DNA from: Nitrospiraceae bacterium
Lineage (GTDB): Bacteria > Nitrospirota > Nitrospiria > Nitrospirales > Nitrospiraceae
Direction of reading: 5' to 3'
Assembly (NCBI GenBank): GCA_919902665.1
Contig: CAKKRK010000098.1
Span: 1-64,000 of the forward strand
Length of the DNA: 64,000 nucleotides
The notes below the pieces were generated by a model, which saw only the letters and a program-made list of their open reading frames with translations, did not search any database and was not told where the DNA came from. The first letter of the stretch is position 1. Each line of letters starts with the position of its first letter. This document shows positions 35,432 to 46,832 of the stretch, one piece after another. The translations under genes and the position numbers were made by a program.

Positions 35432-36793
35432 CTATTTTTGCTGTTTGAGTAACCGAGCCAGATAGGTTCGCTGGAGCTTGAGCGATTCCGCGGCTTTTGT
35501 CTGATTGCCTTCGGCCAGTTCCATCGCACGCGCGATGATGTAGCGGCTGTGGTGTTCCATCGATTCATGGTAGGGCAGGTTCAGGTACGGGAGAAAAGGA
35601 TCTTCGTCTTGACAGGGGCCAGTGTCATCTGCTAGGAGCGCCAACATCTCCGGTTCAATGGTGTCTTTCGGGCTCAAGACGACGGCGCGCGCGATCACAT
35701 TATCCAATTCCCGAATATTCCCCGGCCAGGGATAGCCGGTCAAGGCCTCGATTGCCGCTATACTCAGCGCCATGCCTGGTCGTTTTGCATCTCTCGTATG
35801 CCGATCCAAAAAGAACTGGGCCAGGGCCGGGACATCCCCTGATCGTTCGCGAAGTGGCGGCAGCGTGAAGGTCACGACATTGAGTCGAAAGTAGAGATCT
35901 TCGCGGAACTGGCCTGCTCGCACGGCCTGCCGAAGGTCCTTGTTCGTGGCCGCAATGATACGAATGTTGACTGAGACGGTCTTGGAGCCGCCGACACGTT
36001 GAAACTCCCGGTCTTGCAGGACACGTAACAACTTTGCTTGCAACGGAAGGGACATGTCTCCGATCTCGTCCAGGAAGACGGTTCCCCCGTCGGCCATTTC
36101 CAGCTTGCCCTTCTGCTGTCGGTCGGCCCCGGTGAACGCTCCTCGCTCATGTCCGAATAGTTCATTCTCCAGCAACGTCTCCGTCAAGGCGACGCAGTTG
36201 ATGACGATGAGCGGCATGGCACCACGATGGCTCCACTGATGGATCGACCGAGCGAAGAGTTCCTTGCCGGTCCCGCTTTCGCCGAGGAGTAATACGCTCG
36301 CATCGGACTTGGCGGCCCGTTGTGCCGCTTCCACGACAGACTTGATGGATGGGCTGTTGCCGACGATGGAGGCGTAACGGCCGTCGACTTCAGACCGGAG
36401 ATAGGCGACCTGGCGTCGCAGCGCATCCCGCTCTAAGGCTTTGCGAATCACGATCAACAGATGGTCTTTATCGAGGGGTTTGGTCAGAAAGTCGTAGGCC
36501 CCTTCCTTCATGGCCTCCACCGCGGCTTCAACAGAGCCATGCGCGGTCATGACGATGACGGGAATATTTTCAGACGGTTTGATCTGGGACAGACGCTTGA
36601 GGACTTCAAGCCCTGACACTTTGGGCAATGTGAGGTCCAGGAGGATCAGCTGGGGAGACTCGTGAACGATCTGGTCAAGCGCCTGTTGCCCTTCGGTGGC
36701 CGCGACGGTCTCGTATCCGGAAGCATGGAGCCGGTCCTCAAGCATCATGACGATGTCGGGGTCATCGTCGACAATAAGAATTTTGGCGTTCAT
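35432..36793 (-). CDS. Sigma-54-dependent NtrC-type response regulator
   Basis: 453 residues from ATG 36793, chosen over the upstream 36856 because of the AGAGGA ribosome site and receiver start MNAKILIVDDDPDIV. Receiver (phospho-Asp in LILLDLTLPKVSG), AAA+ core with GESGTGKELFARSIH and the sigma-54-contacting GAFTGADRQQKG, and a C-terminal Fis-type helix (EGNQTKAAESLKLQRTYLARLL). No histidine kinase gene adjoins it, so its sensor is elsewhere. It activates sigma-54 RNA polymerase; targets are unknown, though one sigma-54 site is at 16883-16898. Confidence 0.93.
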   Translation of the reverse strand: MNAKILIVDDDPDIVMMLEDRLHASGYETVAATEGQQALDQIVHESPQLILLDLTLPKVSGLEVLKRLSQIKPSENIPVIVMTAHGSVEAAVEAMKEGAYDFLTKPLDKDHLLIVIRKALERDALRRQVAYLRSEVDGRYASIVGNSPSIKSVVEAAQRAAKSDASVLLLGESGTGKELFARSIHQWSHRGAMPLIVINCVALTETLLENELFGHERGAFTGADRQQKGKLEMADGGTVFLDEIGDMSLPLQAKLLRVLQDREFQRVGGSKTVSVNIRIIAATNKDLRQAVRAGQFREDLYFRLNVVTFTLPPLRERSGDVPALAQFFLDRHTRDAKRPGMALSIAAIEALTGYPWPGNIRELDNVIARAVVLSPKDTIEPEMLALLADDTGPCQDEDPFLPYLNLPYHESMEHHSRYIIARAMELAEGNQTKAAESLKLQRTYLARLLKQQK

Positions 36794-36887
36794 CGGAATA
36801 ATCCTCTGTCTTCGGTCACCCGCTAGGGCCGAATCGGCCAGGAAGTCGTTATCCATTGACGAGCGGCGAGGTGTGAGACATCTCCAC

Positions 36888-38210
36888 CTACCCGTTCATG
36901 ACGTTGATGACGAGTCCCGTCAACGGCTTCGGGTAAAAATACGTTGATTTGTGCGGCATCCGCTCCCCCGCAGCTGCGACCGCTTGCACTTCACTGACCT
37001 TCGTGGCGTTGAGCAGGAATGCGCCGGTCCCTGTTCCGTTGGCCACCCAGTCTAGGGCTTCATGGTCATCTTTGGTGTACAGAATGGCTTCTTGTTCCTG
37101 TTGTGTTGGACAGAGCTTGGTCACGATCAGCTGCTGCAGCAGTGAGACGTCGAGTTGGGCTCGAGGTGAGGCCTGAATGGAAGGTCGATGGGCCGGCTTC
37201 AGGGTGAGGGTGACGTAGCGGTTATCGCCTTGACGTATCAGCCCGAACACCGGGGCCTTCTTTCCTTCACTCCGCAAGCTGGCCAGGAATTGTGAGCGTG
37301 TGTGATCTTGAGTGGATGCGTTAAAGGGGTATTCTTGAAGCTCAAACACGTCGCCCAATACTGTCTTGATCTGGTCCGAAGACGGCAAGGGGGTGGTCGC
37401 AACGCGGTGCGTCGGTAAGACCGTCAATCCCGGATCTTCAAGTGGGGTAAGCAGCATGAGCACCGAGTCGAAGGGTTGCAGCCCAGTCTGATGGCTCATC
37501 TGCTGTCGCCGGAGCTTTTGATAGTTCAACGCCGTTTCATAGCGATGGTGACCGTCCGCGATGAACAACGGCTTGCTGTGCATCGCATCGGTCACCTGTT
37601 TCAGTACCGTCTCGTCGGTCACGGTCCACAAGCATTCTCGACATCCGGCATCGTCGTGAAAGTCGTAGCGCGCCGGCGTGCCCTTTGTTGCGGTTTCCAG
37701 AAGTTGGATGATGGCACCGAGCGGATCAGAGTAGAGGGACCAGATCGGGCTGAAGTTTGAACGACAGGCTTCGATCAGATTCAGGCGATCCGTCTTTGCC
37801 GCGGCACGTGTGTTCTCATGGGGGTAGATATGTCCGGAGTCGAGCGCCTCCAGCTTTGCCAGCGCCAGAAATCCACGAAGCACTTTCTTCGGAGCATCGG
37901 GAGCTGAATAGAGAGGGGTGTATTCAATCGTGTGATAGTAGACGGCTGGCTGCGCATCGCGCTTCAGGATCCCCTCGTTGAGCCAGGTCTGCAGTGTCGT
38001 GGCTGCGCGGGTGTACCGGTTATGGGCAGGGCTGTCCCCGGTCTGGTCGAGCCCTAATTCCATTCGGATAATGTTGTGGGGATGGCGATCGTGAAGTCGC
38101 TTCTGCCCATTCGTGTCGATAATGTCGTACGGCGGGGCGACCACATCCTTGATGGGACCCACGAGCGTTTGATCGTATAGCATGCCCTGGAATGGGAAAA
38201 TCTGTGACAT
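36888..38210 (-). CDS. DUF1015 family protein
   Basis: 440 residues from ATG 38210 with AAGGGG six bases upstream. DUF1015 features include QIFPFQGMLYDQ, VAPPYDIIDTNGQKRLHDRHPHNIIRMELG (quoted in two parts), LFIADGHHRYETALNY and KSTYFYPKPLTGLVIN. The function of the family is not established; these proteins are widespread and cytoplasmic. It lies upstream of the sigma-54 activator on the same strand. Confidence 0.85.
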   Translation of the reverse strand: MSQIFPFQGMLYDQTLVGPIKDVVAPPYDIIDTNGQKRLHDRHPHNIIRMELGLDQTGDSPAHNRYTRAATTLQTWLNEGILKRDAQPAVYYHTIEYTPLYSAPDAPKKVLRGFLALAKLEALDSGHIYPHENTRAAAKTDRLNLIEACRSNFSPIWSLYSDPLGAIIQLLETATKGTPARYDFHDDAGCRECLWTVTDETVLKQVTDAMHSKPLFIADGHHRYETALNYQKLRRQQMSHQTGLQPFDSVLMLLTPLEDPGLTVLPTHRVATTPLPSSDQIKTVLGDVFELQEYPFNASTQDHTRSQFLASLRSEGKKAPVFGLIRQGDNRYVTLTLKPAHRPSIQASPRAQLDVSLLQQLIVTKLCPTQQEQEAILYTKDDHEALDWVANGTGTGAFLLNATKVSEVQAVAAAGERMPHKSTYFYPKPLTGLVINVMNG

Positions 38211-38339
38211 GAACAACCCCTTGATTAATGTTGTGACAGCGCGACGACAGTTTGATGGTTACAGGAGAGAGTGGGATCCTTTCGCCCTACGCTGTGCCGC
38301 TTCTACGGTCCAGCGTTCTTCCAGCTGGTGGGAAGACAA

Positions 38340-39344
38340 CTATCGGTCGCGGGTAATCATATAATCAGCGGCGACCGAAAGCGCACGGCGTGCGGTACTA
38401 TCGTCGAAGCGTTCAAGCTCATGTTTGGCAGCGGCGATATAGGTATTCGCGCGATCCATGGCATAGGTGATTGAACCGAAATCGGCCATGAGGAATAGGA
38501 TGCGCTCAAGCTCGGACGTGCTGAGCGTCCGGGTTTCCATGCGGTCTTTGATCATTTGGCGGTCCTGCTCCGAGCAGTGCTGCAATAGATGCAGCAGCGG
38601 CAGCGTCGCTTTTCCCTGCCGGAGATCTTGCCCGATCGTTTTGCCGAGCGACTCGCCGTTTGCGATGTAGTCTAAGGTATCGTCGGCGACTTGAAAGGCG
38701 ATGCCGAGGTATTGTCCGAAGCGAAACAGCGCCTCCTGTTGGGTTTCAGATGCCTCGGCCAGAATGGCGCCCATGCGGCACGCTGCCGCAATGAGACCGG
38801 CGGTCTTATGCTCGACGATCTTGATATACTCAAGTTCCGGCATAGAGGGATTGCCGTTATAGTACAGCTGAAGGACTTCACCTTCCGCCATTTTGTTGCA
38901 GGCCTCGGCTAGGACTTCATTGATGCCTTGATTCTGGAACTCCACGACTTTGCACATGGCTTTTGTATAGAGGTAATCGCCAACGAGAATGCTGATTTGA
39001 TTTCCCCACACTTTACGTGCGGCTCTCCTGCCTCTTCGGAGATCGGCGTCATCGACGACATCGTCGTGTAACAGGGTTGCGGTGTGGATGAATTCCACGA
39101 TACTGCCGAGTTGATGATGGTCAGCGCCGGGATAACCGCAGAGGCGAGCCGACAGGAGGAGCAGGAGGGGTCTGATGCGTTTGCCGCCACCGCTCAGGAT
39201 ATGGGCAGCGACCGTATTGACTAGGGTTACGCTAGAGTCGAGATTTCCCCTGACTCGATCTTCGACTCCGTCCAGTTCACCACGGTAGGCATCCCACACA
39301 TCTGACATACTGTGCAGGGTTGCGATCGCTGGGCTTTGTGCCAT
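38340..39344 (-). CDS. ispB: Polyprenyl diphosphate synthase (trans, octaprenyl type)
   Basis: 334 residues from ATG 39344; the longer 395-residue ORF from 39527 adds an unlikely leader. First Asp-rich motif DDVVDDADLRRGRRA (about residue 88) and second QVADDTLDY (about 215) plus GGGKRIRPLLLLLSARL identify it. It makes the isoprenoid side chain of quinones from IPP and allyl diphosphates; chain length is inferred, not proven. Residues are typical, no lesion seen. Confidence 0.9.
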   Translation of the reverse strand: MAQSPAIATLHSMSDVWDAYRGELDGVEDRVRGNLDSSVTLVNTVAAHILSGGGKRIRPLLLLLSARLCGYPGADHHQLGSIVEFIHTATLLHDDVVDDADLRRGRRAARKVWGNQISILVGDYLYTKAMCKVVEFQNQGINEVLAEACNKMAEGEVLQLYYNGNPSMPELEYIKIVEHKTAGLIAAACRMGAILAEASETQQEALFRFGQYLGIAFQVADDTLDYIANGESLGKTIGQDLRQGKATLPLLHLLQHCSEQDRQMIKDRMETRTLSTSELERILFLMADFGSITYAMDRANTYIAAAKHELERFDDSTARRALSVAADYMITRDR

Positions 39345-39562
39345 GCGCGGATGGTATGGCAGCCGAGGAAATAAAGTCAAGCAAATGAAAGAGGTATAGA
39401 CTTTCCCAATCTTGACAGAGGAATGACCCATCCAGTAAGGTCCCATCGTAACATAGGGGTGATGGTCACCCTGAGCGCTAGAGAGGGTAACCCACCACAG
39501 GTTTCTCGCGTGCTTCATTCCATACATAGGAAAAACTCTCAGTCTTTTAACGAGATAGGTAC

Positions 39563-42500
39563 ATGAATATTCCTGGGTTTCCCCGCCAGCAAGGGCTCTA
39601 CGATCCTCGGCACGAGAAGGACTCCTGTGGGATCGGTTTTGTCGTCAATATTAAAGGGAAGAAATCCCATGACATTGTCCGCAAAGGGCTTCAAGTCTTA
39701 GAGAATTTGACCCATCGTGGAGCGCAAGGCGCTGATTCCTGTACGGGAGACGGAGCAGGCATTCTTTTGCAAGTCCCGCACACATTCTTGAAGCGGGTCG
39801 CGGGGGATGTCGGCGTGTCATTGCCGGATGTTGGTGAGTACGGAGTGGGCCAGCTCTTTCTCCCGCCGACTGCAGATGCTCGACGGCTGTGCGAGAAGCT
39901 GTTCACAGAGATTCTTGTGGAAGAAGGCTTGCGTTTGCTTGGTTGGCGCGATGTGCCGGTCAAGAGCGACCGAATCGGCGCGCAAGCGAGAACGACCGAG
40001 CCGTTCATGCGGCAGATCTTCATCGCGCGAGATGCCCTCAACGAAGCCCAATTTGAGCGAAAACTATATGTGACTCGCAAGCGGGTTGAAAAGGCCGTGG
40101 CGGAGTCGGCCATTCAAGGGCGGGAACACTTCTATGTCTCGAGCCTGTCGGCCCACACCATCGTCTATAAAGGGTTGCTGCTGCCGCATCAAATGGCGGC
40201 GTACTACCAAGACCTCACCGATGAACGGATGGTCAGCGCGCTGGCCTTGGTGCACTCACGCTTCAGTACAAATACCTTTCCCACCTGGCCGCGGGCCCAT
40301 CCCTATCGGTATGTGTGCCACAACGGAGAGATCAATACGCTGAAGGGGAACGTCAATTGGATGAAGGCTCGCCAGGGACGTCTTCATTCCGAGCTGTTCG
40401 GGAAGGACATGGAGAAGCTGTTCCCGATCGTCTCGGAGGATCAAAGTGACTCGGCTTGTCTCGATAATACCCTGGAATTTCTTTTGCTCGGGGGCCGTTC
40501 GCTTCCCCATGCCATGATGATGTTGATTCCAGAACCCTGGGTGGCGAATGCTCAGATGGATTTGGATCGTCGAGGCTTTTACCAGTATCACGCTGCGATG
40601 ATGGAGCCGTGGGATGGGCCGGCAGCTGTCTGTTTTACCGACGGCAAAATGATCGGTGCGACGTTGGACCGGAACGGGCTGCGTCCCTGCCGCTATCAAG
40701 TGACGACCGACGGTCTCGTGGTCCTGGCATCCGAGGCCGGGGTCTTGCCAGCTGACGCAAAAGAGATCCGCATGAAGGGCCGGCTCCAACCGGGCCGCAT
40801 GTTCCTCGTCGACACGGTGCAGGGCCGCATCATCGATGACGAAGAGATTAAGGCCGATATCGTGGGCCGCAAACCCTATCGCAATTGGGTGACGCAGTAC
40901 GGGGTCTCGTTGGATGAGTTGCCGGAGCCGCTGAATGTTCCGCAGCCCGACCACCCGACGATCCGCCAGCGGCAGCAAGCCTTCGGCTATACGGTCGAAG
41001 AACTCAAAATGGTCATCACGCCGATGATCATGACGGGCGAAGAAGCACTCTCGTCGATGGGCACCGATACCCCCTTGGCGGTGCTATCCGATCGGCCACA
41101 GCTGCTGTTCAAATATTTCAAACAGCTCTTTGCGCAGGTGACGAATCCCCCCATCGATCCGATCCGCGAACAGCTTGTCATGTCGCTCGTGACCAACATC
41201 GGCCCGAAGCCGAACTTGATGGACGAATCGCCCGAATCATGCCGCCGTATCAAGGTACAGCAGCCGATTCTTACGAACGCCGATCTGCAAAAAATCAGAG
41301 GCATTTCCGACCCGCACTTCAAAAGCAAGACCCTCCGTATGTTGTTCCGCGTCGCCGAAGGGCCGGATGGGCTTGGCGAGGCGGTCGACGACCTCTGCCG
41401 ACAAGCCTCGCAGGCGATTAAGGAAGGCTACAAGTTTCTCATTTTGAGTGATCGTGGCGTTGATGAACAGTGGGCCCCGATCCCAAGTTTGCTCGGTATC
41501 TCCGCCGTTCATCATCACCTGGTTCGGGAGTGTACGCGAACTGAAGTGGGCTTGATTCTCGAAACGGGGGAGCCTCGCGATGTGCATCAGTTTGCCTGTT
41601 TGCTCGGCTATGGTGCCGGGACCATCAACCCGTATCTGGTGTTCGAGTCGCTCGTTGACATGGAGCGCGACCACTATCTGCCGGAGGGGCTTGATGCGCA
41701 GACGGCGGAAGGGAAATTCATCAAGGCCATCAATAAGGGCCTGCTCAAGATCTTCTCGAAAATGGGGATTTCTACGGTGCAGTCCTACTGCGGGGCGCAG
41801 ATCTTTGAGGCGATCGGGTTGAGTCGCGAACTGATCGATCGTTACTTTACCGAGACCCCGTCGCGCGTGGAAGGGGTCGGCATTCGCGAGGTTGGTGAAG
41901 AAACGCTACGCCGACACCGAACTGCCTATGAGCCGGCGGCGATCCGCCAACTCGATTTCGGCGGCGAGATCCACTACCGCATCCAGGGTGAGCACCACAA
42001 CTGGAATCCGGAGACGATCTACAAGCTGCAGCATGCCAGCCGTTCGAACGATCCGAAGACCTACGCCGAGTTCGCGCAAATCGTGAACGACGAGAGCAAG
42101 CGGCGATCGAACCTGCGCGGCCTCCTTGATTTCAAGTTCGCGTCCCAGCCGATTCCGATTGAGGAAGTGGAGCCGGCCAAAGACATCGTGAAGCGCTTCA
42201 ACACCGGCGCGATGTCCTTCGGCTCGATCAGCAAGGAAGCGCATGAAACGCTGGCGATCGCGATGAACCGGCTCGGCGGCAAGAGCAATACCGGGGAAGG
42301 TGGCGAAGATCCCGAGCGGTTCAAACCTTTGCCGAACGGCGATTCAAAGAACAGCTATATCAAACAGGTGGCGTCGGCCCGATTCGGAGTCACGGCGCAT
42401 TATCTCGTGAACGCGCGGGAATTGCAGATCAAGATGGCACAGGGGGCTAAGCCCGGAGAAGGCGGTCAATTGCCGGGGCACAAGGTGGACGAAAGCATCG

Positions 42501-44080
42501 CGCGTTTCCGGTATGCCACGCCGGGAGTGCAACTGATTTCGCCTCCGCCACATCACGACATCTATTCGATCGAGGATTTAGCCCAGCTGATCTTCGACCT
42601 CAAGAATTCCAATCCAGATGCCGGGGTCTCCGTGAAACTGGTGGCGGAGGTCGGCGTTGGTACGGTCGCAGCCGGTGTTGCCAAGGCCCATGCGGACAAG
42701 GTGCTCATCAGCGGCGATTCGGGCGGCACGGGTGCGTCACCGTTGTCGTCGATCAAATATGCCGGAATTCCTTGGGAGCTGGGGCTAGCGGAAACTCATC
42801 AGACGCTGGTCCTCAATGATCTTCGTGGACGCATCCGTGTTGAAACGGACGGTCAGATAAAGACCGGTCGCGACGTGGTCATCGCTACGCTGCTCGGTGC
42901 GGAAGAATATGGGTTCGCGACCGCTCCCCTCATTGTCGAAGGCTGCATTATGATGCGCAAGTGCCATCTGAATACCTGCCCGGTCGGGATCGCGACACAA
43001 GATCCTGAATTGCGCAAGAGGTTCAACGGTAAGCCTGAACACATCGTCAACTACCTGTTCTTCGTGGCCGAAGAAGCCCGGCAGTTGATGGCGAAGCTCG
43101 GCTTCAGGACGATCAACGAGATGGTTGGCTGCGTCGACAGGCTCAAGGTCGCGACAGCTGTCGACCACTGGAAAGCCAAGGGGCTGGATCTCACGCCGCT
43201 ACTGACGGCTCCGGATGTGCCGGCGAATGTGCCGCGCTATTGCGTGCAGAAGCAGGACCATGGTCTTGCCGACATCCTCGACAACAAACTCGTCGAGCTC
43301 TGCAAGGTCGCCATTGAGAAGGGTGAGAAGGTCACACTCGATCTTCCAATCAGGAATATCAACCGGACGACCGGCACGGTGCTCTCCAGCAAGATCGCGA
43401 AGAGGTATGGGTCTGACGGGTTGCCAGAAGACACGATCTCAATCAAGTTCTCCGGCTCGGCAGGCCAATCGTTCGGAGCTTTCCTCGCGAAAGGCATCAC
43501 GCTGACGTTGGAAGGGGAGTCCAATGACTATATCGGCAAGGGATTGTCCGGTGGCAAGATCATTGTCTTCCCGCCCAAGAACATTTTGTACAATCCAGAA
43601 GAGACGATTTTGATCGGCAATACCTCGCTCTATGGGGCGACACAAGGTGAGGCCTATTTCTATGGGATGGCGGGGGAACGGTTTGCCGTGAGGAACAGCG
43701 GGGCACAGGCCGTCGTCGAAGGGACGGGCGATCACGGGTGTGAGTACATGACCGGCGGCGTGGTTGTGGTGCTCGGTGGGACCGGCCGTAATTTCGCGGC
43801 TGGCATGTCCGGGGGAGTGGCGTTCGTGCTGGATGATGCCGGGTCATTCCAGAGCCGTTGTAACACCGGGATGGTTGAATTGGAGCCGGTGACGACGAAG
43901 GAAGACAAGCAACTACTCCACGGGTTGATCACCAAGCATTTTATGTATACGGGGAGCCGTAAGGCCAAGCATGTGCTCGATGCGTTCGAGGCCACCTTGC
44001 CGAAGTTCGTCAAGGTCATGCCGGTCGATTACAAGCGTGTGATGGAAGAACGGAAGCGGAAGGCGAGTGCGGTACACTAG
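39563..44080 (+). CDS. gltB: Glutamate synthase large subunit
   Basis: 1505 residues, normal for GltB. Mature N-terminus begins near Cys22 (DSCGIGFVV), the glutaminase nucleophile; then [13 protein letters not shown]/synthase region [19 protein letters not shown], Fe-S cysteines in [16 protein letters not shown], and C-terminal beta-helix [20 protein letters not shown]. It transfers the glutamine amide to 2-oxoglutarate. gltD follows by 47 bases, forming a complete two-subunit enzyme, and so should assimilate ammonia delivered by the Rh channel. Confidence 0.96.
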   Translation: MNIPGFPRQQGLYDPRHEKDSCGIGFVVNIKGKKSHDIVRKGLQVLENLTHRGAQGADSCTGDGAGILLQVPHTFLKRVAGDVGVSLPDVGEYGVGQLFLPPTADARRLCEKLFTEILVEEGLRLLGWRDVPVKSDRIGAQARTTEPFMRQIFIARDALNEAQFERKLYVTRKRVEKAVAESAIQGREHFYVSSLSAHTIVYKGLLLPHQMAAYYQDLTDERMVSALALVHSRFSTNTFPTWPRAHPYRYVCHNGEINTLKGNVNWMKARQGRLHSELFGKDMEKLFPIVSEDQSDSACLDNTLEFLLLGGRSLPHAMMMLIPEPWVANAQMDLDRRGFYQYHAAMMEPWDGPAAVCFTDGKMIGATLDRNGLRPCRYQVTTDGLVVLASEAGVLPADAKEIRMKGRLQPGRMFLVDTVQGRIIDDEEIKADIVGRKPYRNWVTQYGVSLDELPEPLNVPQPDHPTIRQRQQAFGYTVEELKMVITPMIMTGEEALSSMGTDTPLAVLSDRPQLLFKYFKQLFAQVTNPPIDPIREQLVMSLVTNIGPKPNLMDESPESCRRIKVQQPILTNADLQKIRGISDPHFKSKTLRMLFRVAEGPDGLGEAVDDLCRQASQAIKEGYKFLILSDRGVDEQWAPIPSLLGISAVHHHLVRECTRTEVGLILETGEPRDVHQFACLLGYGAGTINPYLVFESLVDMERDHYLPEGLDAQTAEGKFIKAINKGLLKIFSKMGISTVQSYCGAQIFEAIGLSRELIDRYFTETPSRVEGVGIREVGEETLRRHRTAYEPAAIRQLDFGGEIHYRIQGEHHNWNPETIYKLQHASRSNDPKTYAEFAQIVNDESKRRSNLRGLLDFKFASQPIPIEEVEPAKDIVKRFNTGAMSFGSISKEAHETLAIAMNRLGGKSNTGEGGEDPERFKPLPNGDSKNSYIKQVASARFGVTAHYLVNARELQIKMAQGAKPGEGGQLPGHKVDESIARFRYATPGVQLISPPPHHDIYSIEDLAQLIFDLKNSNPDAGVSVKLVAEVGVGTVAAGVAKAHADKVLISGDSGGTGASPLSSIKYAGIPWELGLAETHQTLVLNDLRGRIRVETDGQIKTGRDVVIATLLGAEEYGFATAPLIVEGCIMMRKCHLNTCPVGIATQDPELRKRFNGKPEHIVNYLFFVAEEARQLMAKLGFRTINEMVGCVDRLKVATAVDHWKAKGLDLTPLLTAPDVPANVPRYCVQKQDHGLADILDNKLVELCKVAIEKGEKVTLDLPIRNINRTTGTVLSSKIAKRYGSDGLPEDTISIKFSGSAGQSFGAFLAKGITLTLEGESNDYIGKGLSGGKIIVFPPKNILYNPEETILIGNTSLYGATQGEAYFYGMAGERFAVRNSGAQAVVEGTGDHGCEYMTGGVVVVLGGTGRNFAAGMSGGVAFVLDDAGSFQSRCNTGMVELEPVTTKEDKQLLHGLITKHFMYTGSRKAKHVLDAFEATLPKFVKVMPVDYKRVMEERKRKASAVH

Positions 44081-44127
44081 TTGGTGAGGAGTGAAGGGTA
44101 AGGGGTAAAGAGGTTAGAAGAGAAAAG

Positions 44128-45564
44128 ATGGGAGACCCGAAAGGTTTCATAAAATACGCCCGTGAGGGCCCGAAGCGTAAGCCGATCGAACTGCGTGTGC
44201 TCGATTGGAAGGAGATGTACGAACCGATCTCCGAGGACAGGCTGAAGACCCAGGGTGCGCGCTGCATGGACTGTGGTGTGCCGTTTTGCCAAGGGAACAC
44301 CGGTTGTCCGGTTGTGAATTTGATTCCAGAATGGAACGATCTTGTCTATCGCGGCCGTTGGAACGATGCATTGAAAGCGCTGCACACGACGAACAACTTT
44401 CCCGAGTTTACGGGACGGCTCTGCCCGGCGCCCTGCGAAGGGGCCTGTGTGCTGGGTATCAACGAAGATCCGGTGTCCATCCGCATCCTCGAATGGAACA
44501 TCGTCGACCGTGGTTTCAACGAAGGTTTCGTGACACCGATCCTACCGGTCGTGCAAACTGGCAAGACCGTAGCGATCGTCGGTTCCGGTCCGGCGGGGTT
44601 GGCTGCTGCGCAGCAACTGGCTCGGGCCGGCCATGAGGTGACGGTCTTCGAAAAGTCCGATCGGATCGGGGGCCTGCTTCGCTACGGCATTCCCGACTTC
44701 AAAATGGAGAAGTGGGTCATCGACAGACGGTTGGAACAGATGAAGGCCGAAGGGGTGAAGTTTCAAACCAGCGTCGCCGTCGGTCAGGACATCACTGGCG
44801 AACAGTTACGCCAACAGTTCGATGCGGTGGGATTGACGATGGGCGCCGAGCAGGCCCGCGAGTTGCCGATCCCCGGACGTGAACTGAAGGGTGTGCATCT
44901 CGCGATGGAATATCTCACCCAGCAGAATAAGCGGACGGCAGGCATTCAGTTTAGTGATGAACCATTCACCGCAAAGGGCAAGCGGGTGGTCATCATCGGC
45001 GGCGGCGATACGGGGTCCGACTGTCTCGGCACCGCGCACCGCCAAGGCTGCGTCGAAGCCCATCAATTCGAGTTACTACCGGAACCGCCACCGCAGCGGG
45101 CTGCATCCACACCTTGGCCGCTCTGGCCGATGCAACTGCGTACGTCCCACGCCCATGAAGAGGGCTGCGACCGACAATGGAGCGTCTCTACGACGAAGTT
45201 CACCGGCCACGATGGCCACGTCACAAAACTCCATGCCAATCGGGTTAAGTTTGAAAACGGCAAGTTTGAGCCGATGCCTGGTACCGAATTCGAGATAAAC
45301 GCCGATCTGGTGCTGCTGGCTATGGGGTTCTCTGGTCCCGTCAAGAATGGCCTGCTCGACAACCTGGGCGTGAAATATGACGCCCGAGGAGCGGTATCAG
45401 TGGACGAGAACTTCATGAGCAACCTCGACGGCGTTTTTGCCGGCGGCGACACCAAACGCGGCGCCTCGCTCATCGTCTGGGCCATCGCCGAAGGGCGAAA
45501 AATGGCGGCAGGGATCAATAAGTATCTGCATGCCAATCGTTCTGCAAAGAAAGCCGTCTCGTGA
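44128..45564 (+). CDS. gltD: Glutamate synthase small subunit
   Basis: 478 residues. N-terminal Cys clusters CMDCGVPFCQGNTGCPV and LCPAPCEGACVL hold 4Fe-4S centres; FAD-binding IVGSGPAGLAAAQQLARAGH near residue 148, and NADPH site VIIGGGDTGSDCLGTAHRQG near 290. It supplies electrons from NAD(P)H to GltB. Start ATG follows GAAGAGAAAAG. No regulatory signal seen between gltB and gltD. Confidence 0.96.
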   Translation: MGDPKGFIKYAREGPKRKPIELRVLDWKEMYEPISEDRLKTQGARCMDCGVPFCQGNTGCPVVNLIPEWNDLVYRGRWNDALKALHTTNNFPEFTGRLCPAPCEGACVLGINEDPVSIRILEWNIVDRGFNEGFVTPILPVVQTGKTVAIVGSGPAGLAAAQQLARAGHEVTVFEKSDRIGGLLRYGIPDFKMEKWVIDRRLEQMKAEGVKFQTSVAVGQDITGEQLRQQFDAVGLTMGAEQARELPIPGRELKGVHLAMEYLTQQNKRTAGIQFSDEPFTAKGKRVVIIGGGDTGSDCLGTAHRQGCVEAHQFELLPEPPPQRAASTPWPLWPMQLRTSHAHEEGCDRQWSVSTTKFTGHDGHVTKLHANRVKFENGKFEPMPGTEFEINADLVLLAMGFSGPVKNGLLDNLGVKYDARGAVSVDENFMSNLDGVFAGGDTKRGASLIVWAIAEGRKMAAGINKYLHANRSAKKAVS

Positions 45565-45584
45565 ACTGACCTGACTCGTCAGTT
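45564..45584 (+). terminator. Weak hairpin after gltD
   Basis: AACTGAC (45564-45570) pairs with GTCAGTT (45578-45584) around a seven-base loop. No U-tract follows, so it is at best a weak terminator. Confidence 0.35.
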
Positions 45585-45793
45585 ATCAGCACAGCGACCA
45601 GGACTTACCTCGTCTTACCATCTTCCAGACTCAGCTAGGTGAAGAATATATCTTGGCTGACGAAGGGCGAGCAGCTTCAGCTTCACCATGATCCGATGTG
45701 TTCGTTCAGGCTTTGTCTCGTTGACAGCGTTCCATCCTGGAACGTAGCCTGTCTCCTGTCTGATCATCTTCAAAAATCTAGAGGAGGGTTGTC

Positions 45794-46282
45794 ATGGCGG
45801 CTGTTGACTATTTTCTGAAGATCGCCGGGATTGAGGGCGAGAGCAATGATTTGAAGCACAAGGGAGACATCCATCTGGGTTCGTGGTCGTTCGGAGGCAC
45901 ACAAACGGGAGGCGAGCATTTCGCCGGCGGTGGGGGCGGGGGAAAGTTTTCGGCGCAAGATTTTCATTTCACGACGAAGCTCAGCAAGGCCTCACCGAAA
46001 CTCTTCCAGGCCTGTGCCACTGGTGAACGGTTGAAGAATGCGACGCTCGTGGCGAGACAGGCAGGCGAGGGACAGCAGGAGTACTACAAAATCACGTTCA
46101 GCGACTGTTTAGTGTCTTCCTATCAGCAGGGCGGGGCTGTCGGATCGGACCTCATTCCAACGGATCAGGCGTCGTTGAGCTTCGGGAAGATTGAGATCGA
46201 GTACACGGAGCAAAAGGCAGATGGGTCGCTCGGAGCAATTGTGAAGGGTGGCTATGACTTGAAGCTCAATAAGACTGTGTAG
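45794..46282 (+). CDS. hcp: Hcp family protein (type VI secretion tube-like), orphan
   Basis: 162 residues. Hcp features: VDYFLKIAGIEGESNDLKHK start, SWSFGGTQTGG, FTTKLSKASPKLFQACATG, TFSDCLVSSYQQGG and IEIEYTEQKADGSLG. Hcp normally stacks as hexameric rings in the type VI tube. No VgrG, Tss or effector gene is near, so it is an orphan, perhaps used by a T6SS elsewhere or for another role. A strong GAGGAGGG ribosome site precedes it. The upstream 229 bases hold no gene. Confidence 0.88.
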   Translation: MAAVDYFLKIAGIEGESNDLKHKGDIHLGSWSFGGTQTGGEHFAGGGGGGKFSAQDFHFTTKLSKASPKLFQACATGERLKNATLVARQAGEGQQEYYKITFSDCLVSSYQQGGAVGSDLIPTDQASLSFGKIEIEYTEQKADGSLGAIVKGGYDLKLNKTV

Positions 46283-46316
46283 GGGACTGAAGGGGACAGA
46301 TCTAGGGAGACTGCGT

Positions 46317-46682
46317 TTAGACGGCGACCGGGCTGCGGGTCAGTTCCGCTTCATCGACTTGGTTGGAGATGACGGAGACTTCTCCGCCTTCGATCAGATC
46401 GGTGACTTGCTCTCGGACTCCCTGTGCGTACCGAAGAAACTCGATGCCAAACTGGTTGTCTTTGTGCCAACGCACGATTGAGATTTCGACGGCGAGCGGA
46501 GATTCTGTGTCAGGCGCCTCGATGTGCAATGCGAGATAGCTGCCTGGCGTCAGGGCGACATTACTCTGCATTCGACATCCCGTTGCAGAAAGATCGAAGA
46601 GGGTTCCTTCTCCTGCGCCATTGTCGGTCTGGACGCTGGCGGGGTACCGGACATATTTTCTCGAGCTGCATCGGGGCTGCAT
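46317..46682 (-). CDS. PilZ domain protein
   Basis: 121 residues. The N-terminal RKYVRYPASVQ supplies the c-di-GMP-binding arginines (RxxxR) and DLSATGCRM the D/N-x-S-x-x-G loop of PilZ. No other domain is attached. It likely binds c-di-GMP and acts on motility or surface functions; the partner is unknown. Convergent with hcp. Confidence 0.85.
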   Translation of the reverse strand: MQPRCSSRKYVRYPASVQTDNGAGEGTLFDLSATGCRMQSNVALTPGSYLALHIEAPDTESPLAVEISIVRWHKDNQFGIEFLRYAQGVREQVTDLIEGGEVSVISNQVDEAELTRSPVAV

Positions 46683-46832
46683 ATCAACCTCACTGTTAGT
46701 GCCTTTATCGGCGGTGCCGGGTAAAACTTAAATGTGCTGGCTATACAATTTCCTTCTCCTCTGGTTTCTGCTGGACCCAAATCCATTCATGCCTGTATCG
46801 TACGTGTTACTCTTAGTCTGGAGAACCGAGCA

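Noticed and set aside
40256-40978. 240-codon antisense ORF inside gltB
   Set aside because: Opposite conserved glutamate synthase sequence with no family features.
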